Shown here: piece after piece, positions 17,246-24,988 of the stretch | Position numbering within the stretch: position 1 is the stretch's first letter | Layout: each line of letters starts with the position of its first letter | From: Lactobacillus sp. CBA3606 | GTDB lineage: Bacteria > Bacillota > Bacilli > Lactobacillales > Lactobacillaceae | Reading direction: 5' to 3' | Length of the DNA: 64,000 nt | Assembly: GCF_002970935.1 (NCBI RefSeq) | Contig: NZ_CP027194.1 | Coordinates: 1,922,001-1,986,000 of the forward strand | The notes under the pieces: generated by a model | Database searches by the model: none | The model's input: the letters and a program-made list of their open reading frames with translations, nothing else | What the model was told of the DNA's origin: nothing | Made by a program: the position numbers and the translations under genes

Positions 17246-17420
17246 TTATTAATTCTTTGATAATTAGTTATTTGATTCACAATTAAACAACTTGAAAATC
17301 CATCGTTTATTAATTACCGGAATAAATAATATTAATTTCGGAAAAGGCTTACATTGTCAAATGGTTTGTTAACCCCTAGTCTGAAGCACGTTGACTTAGG
17401 CAAGAAATATGATAAATCGG

Positions 17421-17450
17421 TTATCACTCCTAGGTAAAGTGTGCTAAAAT
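17421..17450 (+). promoter_or_regulatory. Promoter of fba
   Basis: TTATCA, an 18-bp spacer and TAAAAT (17445-17450) with an extended TG-C in front lie about 50 bp before the fba start codon. An alternative TTGACT at 17391 has no good -10 at the right distance. Confidence 0.5.
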
Positions 17451-17501
17451 AAGTGTGATTCAAAAATCGTATCTCTTAATTAACCTAGGAGGGTTATTTT
17501 T

Positions 17502-18365
17502 ATGTCATTTGTAAATGCTGTTGATATGACACAAGACGCATACAAGAACCATTACGCTATTGGTGCGTTTAACACTAACAACCTTGAATGGACTCGTTGC
17601 ATCTTAAAGGGTGCTCAAGAAACCAACACCCCAGTTATTCTTCAAGTTTCAATGGGCGCTGCTAAGTACATGGGTGGCTACAAGCTAATCAAGCACTTAG
17701 TTGCTGATACTATGGAAAACATGAACATCACTGTTCCTGTTGTTATGCACTTAGACCATGGTAACTACGAAGCTGCTAAAGAATGTATCGAAGTTGGTTT
17801 TTCATCAGTTATGTTTGATGGTCATGACCTACCATTTGCCGAAAACTTAGAAAAGACTAAGGAAATCGTTAAATTGGCTCATGCTAAAGGCATCTCTGTT
17901 GAAGCCGAAGTTGGTTCAATTGGTGGCGAAGAAGACGGTATCATCGGTGAAGGTGAATTAGCATCTGTTGAAGAAGCTAAGACCTTAGCTGCTACTGGTA
18001 TCGACATCTTAGCTGCTGGGATTGGTAACATTCATGGTAAGTACCCAGAAAACTGGACTGGCTTACATTTTGATCGTTTACAAGAAATCTCAAACGCTGT
18101 TAAGATGCCATTGGTCCTTCACGGTGGTTCTGGTATTCCTAAGGACCAAATCGTTAAGGCTGTTGAAATGGGTATTAGCAAGGTTAACGTTAACACTGAA
18201 AACCAAGTGGCTTTCGCTAACGCTACTCGTGCTTACATCGAATCTGGCGCTGACCAAATCGGTAAGGGCTACGACCCTCGTAAGTTATTGGCACCTGGTA
18301 AGAAAGCCATCGTTGATGTTATCACATCACGGATTGGTTGGTTCAAAACACCAGCTGTTAAATAA
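17502..18365 (+). CDS. fba: Fructose-bisphosphate aldolase, class II
   Basis: This 287-residue zinc-dependent enzyme splits fructose-1,6-bisphosphate into two triose phosphates in glycolysis. Zinc and active-site residues are seen in M-H-L-D-H-G near residues 82-87, G-N-I-H-G-K-Y near 173 and L-H-G-G-S-G near 206. AGGAGGG lies 7-8 nt before the ATG. Codon use differs from its neighbours (AAC, TAC, GGT, GCT, CGT favoured), as expected for one of the most highly expressed genes. It is monocistronic, with a terminator right after it. Confidence 0.97.
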   Translation: MSFVNAVDMTQDAYKNHYAIGAFNTNNLEWTRCILKGAQETNTPVILQVSMGAAKYMGGYKLIKHLVADTMENMNITVPVVMHLDHGNYEAAKECIEVGFSSVMFDGHDLPFAENLEKTKEIVKLAHAKGISVEAEVGSIGGEEDGIIGEGELASVEEAKTLAATGIDILAAGIGNIHGKYPENWTGLHFDRLQEISNAVKMPLVLHGGSGIPKDQIVKAVEMGISKVNVNTENQVAFANATRAYIESGADQIGKGYDPRKLLAPGKKAIVDVITSRIGWFKTPAVK

Positions 18366-18379
18366 TTAGATTTTTGATT

Positions 18380-18408
18380 CGGAGAAGTCGACCTTGGTCG
18401 ACTTTTCT
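18380..18408 (+). terminator. Terminator of fba
   Basis: AGAAGTCGACC and GGTCGACTTTTCT form a short stem with a three-base loop and T-rich tail. Confidence 0.75.
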
Positions 18409-18433
18409 TATGATTATTAACAATAAATAAAAT

Positions 18434-18467
18434 AAAAACGGCTGAGATTAACTTCTCAGCCGTTTTT
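18434..18467. terminator. Bidirectional terminator between fba and the symporter gene
   Basis: A perfect 14-bp stem, AAAAACGGCTGAGA with TCTCAGCCGTTTTT, has runs on both sides. Confidence 0.9.
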
Positions 18468-18480
18468 TGTTGAAAAAGAT

Positions 18481-19797
18481 TTAGGAATTAATGGCTGCCA
18501 TGAGTTGGCGTTCACGATAAAAGAGTAAGACGATAAACATGAGTACGTATAGGCCTAGAGGAAGCCAAGCGTAGTTTAAGGTAATCATGTGTTGCGTGGC
18601 GGTGTTTTGCGCCTGATTGGCGACGTAGCCGGATAAGTGGAAGAGCCCGGCAGTGACAAGCCCGCCAAGTCCCAGCCCGACGTTGACACCGAAGTCATCG
18701 GTGGATGCTAAGATGCCCTCAGCTTGAATACCCATGCTCATGCCGTAACGAATCGTGTCAGCAATCATAATAGATACGAGGCCAATGATGAGGCCATTAC
18801 CGATGGCATTAATAAAAGTACCCGCAAAAATGATAGCTAAGTTAGGCTGCATCACGCCCACTGCTAATACGAGTTGACCCAAAGCGGCGACAGCGATACC
18901 AGTTAGCATGGTGCGCTTTTTGCCTAACTGTCGGGAGGTCCGGACGATTAATAAGACCCCAATTAGAGCGGCAAAGGTGAAGCCGTTGACGAGTGGCACT
19001 AATTTTTCAGCATGTAGTAAGTATTTAAAATAATAAATGGTGGTTTGGTTCTTGATAGCCGTTGTGAGCCAGTAGAGTAAAATAACGATGGAAATAATGA
19101 ACCAGGGCTGATTCTGCTTTAACATGCCCCAGACCTCACTAAGGGGCTGATGGGCCTGTTCTGGTTGACTGAAGCGTTCGTGAACATGGAAAAAGGTATT
19201 CCATATCAGAATTAATGAGATAATTCCAAAAACGATAATCGTCAGTAGGAAGCCGCGCTGTTGATCACCACGGCCAAAAAAGGCGACTAATGGCAAGGTG
19301 AAGACGGCGACGATAATCTGGACGGAACTGCCAAAGAATTGGCGGATAACGCCGAGCAAGGTTAATTCATGTTCATTTTGCGAGAGCGTCGGTAAGATTG
19401 ATGTAATCGGTAAGTTAACGGCAGTATAGAAAAAGCCGAGGCCTAAGTAAGTCACGTAAGCCCAAATTAATTTGCCGGTCTGATCAAAGTTAGGGGTGAC
19501 AAAGGTGAGCACCGCAAAAATGACATAGGGCAAGGCGTACCATAAGAAGAAGGGCCGACTTTTGCCGAAGCGAGAATGGGTATGGTCAATCATAATTCCA
19601 ATAATTAAGCTTTCAACGACATCAGCGAGGCGGGCCACGATAAATAAAATAGCAGCGGCACTCGCCGAAAGGCCATAAACATCCGTATAAAAGAACAGTA
19701 AATAGGTCGTCATCATTTGAAAGACGAGGTTGTCAGCGGCATCACTTAGCCCGTAACTAATCCGTTCCGGCCAAGCCGTTTGCCAAGGTTGTTTCAA
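18481..19797 (-). CDS. GPH-family sugar:cation symporter
   Basis: This protein of about 438 residues has 12 hydrophobic helices and the glycoside-pentoside-hexuronide symporter signature: P-E-R-I-S-Y-G-x-x-D at the N-terminus, D-x-x-E-S-L-I-I-G-I-M-I-D in helix 2 and H-S-R-F-G-K-S-R-P near residue 80. MelB-like proteins import sugars with Na+ or H+. There is no EIIA domain and no glycosidase gene beside it, so the sugar is unknown. The longest frame opens at a TTG 18 bases earlier; the chosen TTG at 19797 has GGAG 8 nt upstream, which the first TTG lacks. Both candidates are non-ATG starts. Confidence 0.87.
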   Translation of the reverse strand: MKQPWQTAWPERISYGLSDAADNLVFQMMTTYLLFFYTDVYGLSASAAAILFIVARLADVVESLIIGIMIDHTHSRFGKSRPFFLWYALPYVIFAVLTFVTPNFDQTGKLIWAYVTYLGLGFFYTAVNLPITSILPTLSQNEHELTLLGVIRQFFGSSVQIIVAVFTLPLVAFFGRGDQQRGFLLTIIVFGIISLILIWNTFFHVHERFSQPEQAHQPLSEVWGMLKQNQPWFIISIVILLYWLTTAIKNQTTIYYFKYLLHAEKLVPLVNGFTFAALIGVLLIVRTSRQLGKKRTMLTGIAVAALGQLVLAVGVMQPNLAIIFAGTFINAIGNGLIIGLVSIMIADTIRYGMSMGIQAEGILASTDDFGVNVGLGLGGLVTAGLFHLSGYVANQAQNTATQHMITLNYAWLPLGLYVLMFIVLLFYRERQLMAAINS

Positions 19798-19908
19798 GTT
19801 ATCATCTCCGTTCAATTAGTTTCACATGGTTAAATTGTACACCAATTTAATTTTAGGTGCTGGATTCACGATTAGGCCGGTCACACGTTATGAAAACTTA
19901 GATGATAA

Positions 19909-19950
19909 AAAAATTGCGACAAGAATGTTTGAATTCTTGTCGCAATTTTT
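19909..19950. terminator. Terminator after the SPFH gene
   Basis: An 18-bp perfect stem, AAAAATTGCGACAAGAAT with its complement, around a 6-nt loop. The inner AAGAAT/ATTCTT resembles the GAATTC-core family but the loop differs. Confidence 0.85.
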
Positions 19951-19967
19951 AGCGCATTCGATTAAAT

Positions 19968-20870
19968 TTAATTTTTACTCGTTTTACCGAGCTTAGTTAG
20001 GGCTGGAATTAAGCCCAAGCTATCTAAAGTTTGGTTTGGTAAGACAACCGTGTTGGAATCACCATTAGCCAAAGCTTTGACGGCTTCCGTGTTTTGGAAG
20101 ATGAAGTAATTTTCTGAAGAATTGCTCAAGGCGGTATTCAAAATCCGCGTCCGATAAGCATCGGCATCCGCTTCTGTTTGGATAGCAGTCGCTTTCGCCG
20201 TGGCGCTATTAACTAAAGCTTCATTTTGCGCCTTGTTTGTCGCTAATAGGGCTTGGTTATTGGCTTCATTTTCCAAGGTGATTGAGCGGCTTTTCCCTTC
20301 AGCGGTTGCGATGGTAGCGTCTCGTTCCCGAGTGGCCTGCAATAACTTATTCATGGAAGCTTGAATGTCAGCGGAAGGGTTCACCGAGTCAATATTGACC
20401 CGATCGACGTTCAACCCGTAACCAGCGGTGACTGATGAGATTTCCTTGAAGAGGGCGGCGTTGATTTCTTGGGTACCATTTAAGACTTCATTCAATTCTT
20501 TATTCCCGATAATCCCACGTAAAGCTGCCCGGGTATCTTGAATCATACTTCGAACAGAATCTTCATTTTTAAAAACAAAATCCTCGATATTAGTCACGTG
20601 ATATTTCAAAGAAATCTTTACTGAAATTTCAGCGTTGTCCTTGGTAATTACGACTTGTTGATTCAAATCGACGGGGGTTTGGGCCGTTGTTACGGTAATA
20701 ACTCGTGAAATGAATGGTTTGATAAAGTGAAAACCGGAACCAATAACGCGTTCGAACTTCCCGAATGTTAAAACAACACCCTGATTAGGCTGAGTAATAA
20801 TCCGAATTGCTGCGACTAAGATAATAATAAGTAATAAAACGATAATGATACCAATAATTAATGCCATCAT
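19968..20870 (-). CDS. SPFH/stomatin-like membrane protein (QmcA type)
   Basis: This 300-residue protein has one N-terminal membrane helix (residues 4-25) and then the SPFH domain (N-Q-G-V-V-L-T-F-G-K-F-x-R-V near residues 33-46, D-A-L/AEISVKISLKY in the middle) and an alanine- and glutamate-rich helical stretch near residues 190-245, probably coiled coil. Such proteins form membrane microdomains and large cages. The preceding small NfeD-like gene (15 bp away) is its usual operon partner. Two adjacent ATGs start it; the ribosome binding site AGGGGG is about 11 nt away. Confidence 0.9.
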   Translation of the reverse strand: MMALIIGIIIVLLLIIILVAAIRIITQPNQGVVLTFGKFERVIGSGFHFIKPFISRVITVTTAQTPVDLNQQVVITKDNAEISVKISLKYHVTNIEDFVFKNEDSVRSMIQDTRAALRGIIGNKELNEVLNGTQEINAALFKEISSVTAGYGLNVDRVNIDSVNPSADIQASMNKLLQATRERDATIATAEGKSRSITLENEANNQALLATNKAQNEALVNSATAKATAIQTEADADAYRTRILNTALSNSSENYFIFQNTEAVKALANGDSNTVVLPNQTLDSLGLIPALTKLGKTSKN

Positions 20871-20885
20871 GACACTTAATTCCCC

Positions 20886-21086
20886 CTATGATTGTGGCGT
20901 AACGACCGTCACAGTTAAGCCATGTGCACTTACTCGAACAATTTCGACTAAGTCGCCAACTTGTAACGGCGTTGCCGCGTGGATATGGTAAAAGATGCCG
21001 TAAAACGTTATTCCGTCAGTCAAATCCGTTGCCTTGAGCTGGAATCGCTGGCCGATTAAGCGTTGGTCTAAGTATCCTTCTTGCAT
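20886..21086 (-). CDS. Short NfeD-like protein (soluble OB-fold domain)
   Basis: This 66-residue protein matches the C-terminal beta-barrel of NfeD proteins (Q-R-F-Q-L-K-A-T-D-L-T-D-G then G-D-L-V-E-I-V-R-V-x-G-L-T-V). It lacks the membrane and protease parts of long NfeD. NfeD and SPFH proteins occur in pairs and act together in membrane organisation. The frame opens at GTG 12 bases earlier; AGGTGG 8 nt before the ATG at 21086 favours the ATG. It is the first gene of a two-gene operon with the SPFH gene. Confidence 0.75.
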   Translation of the reverse strand: MQEGYLDQRLIGQRFQLKATDLTDGITFYGIFYHIHAATPLQVGDLVEIVRVSAHGLTVTVVTPQS

Positions 21087-21170
21087 AACCCTTCCCACCT
21101 TTTCGTTGTAATAGCCTAATTATAGGCTGTTTATGGGGGAATTGATAGGCAGGGGATTACCAGAGGACGC

Positions 21171-21325
21171 AAAAAAACCTTCGTACGGGAATACGAAGGT
21201 CAAAAGGAGTAGGTCACCACGCAATGGGGAGTCGCGTGGTGATGCCCAGTGAACGTTTATTCATATAAGCGGGGGGACGTTCACATGCCGCTCACTGGGG
21301 TTGTCAAAGCTATCCGCTCTGACAG
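21171..21325 (-). ncRNA. Probable C-rich small RNA with four hairpins
   Basis: On the minus strand this interval folds into a chain of hairpins ending in a good terminator. In order from its 5' side: TGTCA/TGACA with inner AGC/GCT (21302-21324); CCCAGTGA with TCACTGGG (21245-21252, 21292-21299) or alternatively GTGAACGT with ACGTTCAC (21249-21256, 21277-21284); a perfect 9-bp TCACCACGC/GCGTGGTGA (21214-21242); and ACCTTCGTA/TACGAAGGT (21177-21200) followed by seven U. The loops and linkers carry C-rich motifs on this strand: CCCCCC, ACUCCCC, UACUCC and UUCCC. Such UCCC motifs pair with Shine-Dalgarno sequences in known Firmicute regulatory RNAs. No protein frame fits. I find no strong promoter by eye; the 5' end is a guess. 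It could instead be the leader of the plus-strand peptide gene. Confidence 0.5.
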
Positions 21326-21348
21326 ATTTCATTACTTTGGAGGAGTAA

Positions 21349-21513
21349 ATGAAAAGAATGTTAATTGTTATAGTAGTAATTTCGGAAGTAACTTCCTTAA
21401 TTGCTATGAGTAAACTATACCAACGAATTATGAAGAAAGTGTGGCGATGTTTTTTCAATTTTAAGAATAATTCATTAAATATCAACAAATCATTAAAATT
21501 ATGGCTACCGTGA
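21349..21513 (+). CDS. 54-residue single-helix membrane peptide
   Basis: ATG at 21349 follows a strong GGAGG at 5 nt and opens a 54-codon frame ending in TGA at 21511-21513. The peptide begins MKRMLIVIVVISEV, a hydrophobic segment to about residue 20, and continues with a basic, asparagine-rich tail ending in LKLWLP. Size and shape (one helix, positive tail) fit a small membrane peptide such as a type I toxin or a transporter or stress accessory, but I recognise no family. It lies next to the probable small RNA on the other strand and 131 bp before the dipeptidase gene. No promoter or terminator of its own is clear. Confidence 0.5.
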   Translation: MKRMLIVIVVISEVTSLIAMSKLYQRIMKKVWRCFFNFKNNSLNINKSLKLWLP

Positions 21514-21547
21514 GGACCGCTGCAATTAAAATTGCGTAAGAATTTAT

Positions 21548-21561
21548 TGATAACGTTTCCA
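21548..21561. promoter_or_regulatory. cre-like motif upstream of the dipeptidase gene
   Basis: TGATAACGTTTCCA matches TGWNANCGNTNWCA except at position 12. Function is uncertain. Confidence 0.35.
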
Positions 21562-21644
21562 AGATGGTGGCATTTTTTAGGAGAGCGTGTAAAATTAGGA
21601 CTGATAGACGGCTTTACAATTATAAATAATAGGAGAGTGTTTGC

Positions 21645-23057
21645 ATGAACGAACAAGCTTGTACAACCATTTTAGTCGGAAAAAAGGCCAGTGTGGATGG
21701 CTCAACGATGATTGCCCGGAATGATGATACCTTTATGCCCATCACGCCACAAAAATTCATTGTGCATCCCGCAGTCCATGGTCGTAAGGAAACGTTAACC
21801 TCTGGTAAAAACGGCTTTACGGCACCATTACCTGCAGATGGTTATCGTTATCAAGGGGTCCCTAATATCGAAGTTGCTGAAAAAGGGGTCTTTGAAGAAA
21901 ACGGCTTTAACGAAAAAAATGTCGGCGTTTCATCAACTGAAAGTGTTTATGGTAACGAACATACTTTGACGTTTGATCCATTTGTTAAAAATGGCTTGGC
22001 CGAAGACTCTTTACCAACGATGGTGACGCCTTTTATTGATTCCGCTAAAGCAGGCGTGCAATATTTAGGCAAATTAATTGCTAAATATGGCTCACCAGAA
22101 GGTAACGGCGTGTTGTTTAATGATAAAGATGACGTTTGGTATATGGAAATCGTCACTGGTCATCATTGGGTGGCACAACGGATTCCAGACGACGCCTATG
22201 CAGTTGCGGCGAACCAAGTTGCCATTCAATGGGTTGATTTTGATGATCCAGATAACTTTATGTGGTCTGACGGCATTCAAGAGTTTGTGACCGCTCATCA
22301 TTTGAACCCTGATAAAGCTGGTTTTAACTTCCGGCATATCTTTGGAACTGACAACGAAAAAGATCGTCATTACAATACGCCACGGGTCTGGTATGGGCAA
22401 CACGTCTTCAATCCAGAAATTGAACAAGATCCACAATCAAGCGAATTACCATTTATTTGCCATGCAGCTAAGTTGATTTCAGTGGCGGATGTGGAATATG
22501 TCTTAGGGTCACATTATAATGAAACTCAATATGATCCTTTCACTGATTCACCGGACGCTAAGAAGTTCCGACCGATTTCAATGAACCGGACGCAAAATGC
22601 GCACGTGATGCAAATCAGAAATGATGTGCCAGCTGAACAAAGTGCTATCATGTGGATGACCTTTGGGACCCCTGCTTTTGCACCATTCTTGCCATTCCAT
22701 GCGAACATTTCAGAAACTGATCCAAGTTTTGCCAACACACCATTAACTTATGACCGTAAGAGTGCTTATTGGTTATATCGGACGGTCTCAATGATTGTGG
22801 AATCGCATTATGCTGACTTCGTTCAAGATGACATTGATTATTTGAAAGAATGCCGGATGGACTTAGGTCGCTTTGTTGCAGCTACGGATGCTGAAGCGGC
22901 TAAGTTGACTGGTGCTGACTTAACAGCTTTCTTGACTGCCCAAGACAAAGTGATGGTTGCGGATATGCGGGATAAGGCTGAAGCGTTGATTGGTCGTTTG
23001 ATTACGAAGGGCTTAACTTTATCGAAGTTAACCTATAATGTTGATATCAATCTTTAA
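21645..23057 (+). CDS. pepD: C69-family dipeptidase
   Basis: This 470-residue enzyme belongs to the Ntn-hydrolase dipeptidases of lactobacilli (PepD/PepDA), which cut a broad range of dipeptides in the cytoplasm during amino acid supply. The N-terminus MNEQACTTILVGKKASVDGS has the cysteine (Cys6) that becomes the N-terminal nucleophile after self-processing, followed by the conserved S-T-M-I-A-R-N-D-D. AGGAG lies 9 nt before the ATG. It is a single gene, and several paralogues per genome are usual. Confidence 0.93.
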   Translation: MNEQACTTILVGKKASVDGSTMIARNDDTFMPITPQKFIVHPAVHGRKETLTSGKNGFTAPLPADGYRYQGVPNIEVAEKGVFEENGFNEKNVGVSSTESVYGNEHTLTFDPFVKNGLAEDSLPTMVTPFIDSAKAGVQYLGKLIAKYGSPEGNGVLFNDKDDVWYMEIVTGHHWVAQRIPDDAYAVAANQVAIQWVDFDDPDNFMWSDGIQEFVTAHHLNPDKAGFNFRHIFGTDNEKDRHYNTPRVWYGQHVFNPEIEQDPQSSELPFICHAAKLISVADVEYVLGSHYNETQYDPFTDSPDAKKFRPISMNRTQNAHVMQIRNDVPAEQSAIMWMTFGTPAFAPFLPFHANISETDPSFANTPLTYDRKSAYWLYRTVSMIVESHYADFVQDDIDYLKECRMDLGRFVAATDAEAAKLTGADLTAFLTAQDKVMVADMRDKAEALIGRLITKGLTLSKLTYNVDINL

Positions 23058-23118
23058 AATTTTGCTTTAGTGCATCAGCGTGTATAATTAAGGTATCAAT
23101 CGAAAGGGGTGATCTGAA

Positions 23119-23358
23119 ATGGATGAAAATGTCTTATTTAATCCGGGCGATGCAATTTCTGAATCACACGATTATAACGAAGCGTTGCGGAGCGCGGATA
23201 TCTATAATGCGCAACATGGTCGTAAACGTGGTCTGTTGATTGCAAAACCATTGGAAGAGGATCATGGCTATTCAGTTTTTTATGCAGATGATCTCATTTC
23301 GACGGACAAGCAGGCACCCGTTGCCCGTAAGTACCACGTTGAAAAACGGTTGTCTTAA
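23119..23358 (+). CDS. 79-residue protein of unknown function
   Basis: This is a short, charged, soluble protein (NPGDAISESHDYNEALRSA, then a basic GRKRGLL and an acidic EEDHGYSVFYADD). I do not recognise a family. AAAGGGG lies 9 nt before the ATG and a terminator follows, so it is probably a real gene. It follows pepD by 61 bp. Confidence 0.6.
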   Translation: MDENVLFNPGDAISESHDYNEALRSADIYNAQHGRKRGLLIAKPLEEDHGYSVFYADDLISTDKQAPVARKYHVEKRLS

Positions 23359-23441
23359 AGTGATGGATGTTAGTTAGATTTGAGTAAGTAAGCGCGGAAC
23401 AGACTAAATTTTGGTGCTCATTTTGGCACCTTGATAAAAGC

Positions 23442-23486
23442 AAACAATCGGTTTAAGAATTCACAAAATTCTTGAACCGATTGTTT
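23442..23486. terminator. Bidirectional terminator (GAATTC-core family, copy 3)
   Basis: A 20-bp stem with one G-U (23442-23461 with 23467-23486) around CACAA. The inner AGAATT/AATTCT is shared with copies 1, 2 and 4, and the flank ATAAAAGCAAA is shared with copy 1. Confidence 0.9.
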
Positions 23487-23628
23487 TTATTTAGGGATTG
23501 ATATTGGTATGGCTTTAGGACCAATTTTAGGGGGTACTTATCCCGGCTTTTCTACCGTTCAATATAATCCGGGACTACTGGAAAAGCAAGGCTTAACTCA
23601 CGCCCCCCAGTTAGCTTGTTTCAGCAAT

Positions 23629-23663
23629 AAAAAAAGACGCCTGGAGTTTAAGCGCCAAGCGTC
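23629..23663 (-). terminator. Terminator of the four-repeat protein gene
   Basis: On the minus strand GACGCTTGG pairs with CCAGGCGTC and is followed by seven T, 9 bp after the stop codon. Confidence 0.85.
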
Positions 23664-23671
23664 CATTGCTG

Positions 23672-24838
23672 TTATAAATTACCAGTATTTTTCAAACGTT
23701 TTTCTAATAAATAAGCATCCATGTACCCAAATGACAACTCAACGACTTGATCCAATTCAATCAAGGTGCCAATTCGATTAACTTGATTATCCTCATCAAT
23801 GTTATAAAAAATAAAATGGCCATTGGTTAACGTGCCCGGATAACCGGTCATATCAGGTAAGCCCGGATTACTGGTTGTGAGATGCAAGAGGTTATTAAAA
23901 TTCCCGGCTTGGCGTAGTAGTGTTTCAAATAAATCAGTAGTGGCGTCAAATAAGCGTTCATCGTTTAAAACGGGTTGCACGTTTAGCTCATATTGTTGGT
24001 TCAATTCAATGAAACCTAGCATGGTTTGCAAGTAATCCGATTGCACGGTCACCGACTCGATTAATGACCGGCGACATAAGGTGTAACCACCGAATTGACC
24101 CGTCATATCAACGAGATTGATTAAGACGCTGTCGGCGTTCAAGGTATTAATAAAGCCCACGAAGAACATGTCGGAGCCGTCCGCTGATTGAATCGCAATT
24201 AATTGATGGTCCGCTTGCGCATGGACCAGGGTGTTATTAACAGCTAAGTCGCCTGTCACTTTTAGCGTATTAACATGGTGATAGTCGGTTTTGACAAAGG
24301 CACTTTCAAGTAAAAGCTCATTGCCGCGAAATTCGATAATCTCGACTTGATCATAAGCGATTGTTTGCGCGGGTTGTTTTTGATAATTGAATTTATCGAA
24401 AGTTTGAAAGTTAAATTGCTGTTCGGCTAATGTCTGTACTTGACCTTCTAAATAATTATCGCTGTCCGTTTGAACGAGCAAGATGATTTGATTGGTCGTT
24501 AAGGCATCTGCCAGAATTTGTGGCAACTCCGCATGGTGCGCATTAAAAGGCGTTGTTAGTTGTGGGAGCGTGCTGAGGCCTTCAACGTCGGCATTTTCAA
24601 TGCGAAAAGCCATATTGTCTAAGTCTTCACTCATCGTTTCGACTTCATCGATAATCCGATAGCGCATAAAGACGGCCCCATCTTGGAGACCGGCATCGTC
24701 ATAAGTGTTTAAGATGACGCCGTCGGGTGCCAGACTATCAATATAGCCGGTATAAACGACCTCGCTGTCGGCTTGATATAGATTGATGAGATGGGCCTGT
24801 TGCTCGGCCAATTGTAATTCTGTCTTAATTGAACTCAT
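23672..24838 (-). CDS. Protein with four diverged beta-rich repeats, unknown function
   Basis: This 388-residue acidic, soluble protein has no family that I recognise. It appears to hold four diverged copies of a unit of about 80-90 residues: a helix, then strands ending in a pattern like G-x-I-x-x-L-x-x-D-x-V-x-L-N-x-x-D-x-x-G, an R or C-R pair and an I-x-x-V strand. The clearest copies are residues 28-68 (YTGYIDSLAPDGVILN...RYRIIDEV) and about 228-268 (FVGFINTLNADSVLIN...RRSLIESV); less clear ones lie near 130-170 and 335-375. The arrangement resembles tandem small beta-barrels of the Sm type, which is inference. AAGGGGG precedes the ATG. It stands alone. Confidence 0.7.
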   Translation of the reverse strand: MSSIKTELQLAEQQAHLINLYQADSEVVYTGYIDSLAPDGVILNTYDDAGLQDGAVFMRYRIIDEVETMSEDLDNMAFRIENADVEGLSTLPQLTTPFNAHHAELPQILADALTTNQIILLVQTDSDNYLEGQVQTLAEQQFNFQTFDKFNYQKQPAQTIAYDQVEIIEFRGNELLLESAFVKTDYHHVNTLKVTGDLAVNNTLVHAQADHQLIAIQSADGSDMFFVGFINTLNADSVLINLVDMTGQFGGYTLCRRSLIESVTVQSDYLQTMLGFIELNQQYELNVQPVLNDERLFDATTDLFETLLRQAGNFNNLLHLTTSNPGLPDMTGYPGTLTNGHFIFYNIDEDNQVNRIGTLIELDQVVELSFGYMDAYLLEKRLKNTGNL

Positions 24839-24928
24839 CTGGTCTAACCCCCTTTGATTGTTATCAATCCATCATAGCACGTTTCGATAGGTAACCGGGA
24901 TTTTTAGTTTGTTTAGCAGTGGTGCTAA

Positions 24929-24974
24929 AAAAGTTGCGTTGAAATTTCTGATTAGAAATTTCAACGCAACTTTT
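24929..24974. terminator. Strong bidirectional hairpin
   Basis: A perfect 21-bp stem (24929-24949 with 24954-24974) with a 4-nt loop lies between two minus-strand genes and terminates the 88-residue protein gene. It reads AAAAGTTGCG at its base and shares GTTGCG with the hairpin at 19909. Confidence 0.85.
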
Positions 24975-24988
24975 AGTTATTTTTTGAG

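Larger units (their letters stand above)
17074..17501. other. 428-bp divergent control region between acdH and fba
   Basis: This AT-rich gap holds the regulatory signals of both genes: a Rex-like site near acdH (17104-17121), a second weaker Rex-like match (TAGTTATTTGATTCACAA, 17265-17282) and a TTGTGAA half-site (17220-17226), a cre-like site (17232-17245), a weaker cre-like motif near 17340-17353 and the fba promoter (17421-17450). No open reading frame with a ribosome binding site is seen. Confidence 0.6.

Noticed and set aside
21171-21325. SRP RNA, tmRNA or 6S RNA
   Set aside because: The conserved GGAAG/GCAGC core of SRP RNA, the tag reading frame of tmRNA and the long open helix of 6S RNA are all absent.
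21261-21656. 131-codon minus-strand frame
   Set aside because: It overlaps the hairpin region, the 54-codon gene and the pepD start, begins inside pepD without a ribosome binding site, and its product looks like random translation.
23509-23781. 90-codon plus-strand frame
   Set aside because: It runs through the terminator of the minus-strand gene and into that gene, has no ribosome binding site and no recognisable protein features.
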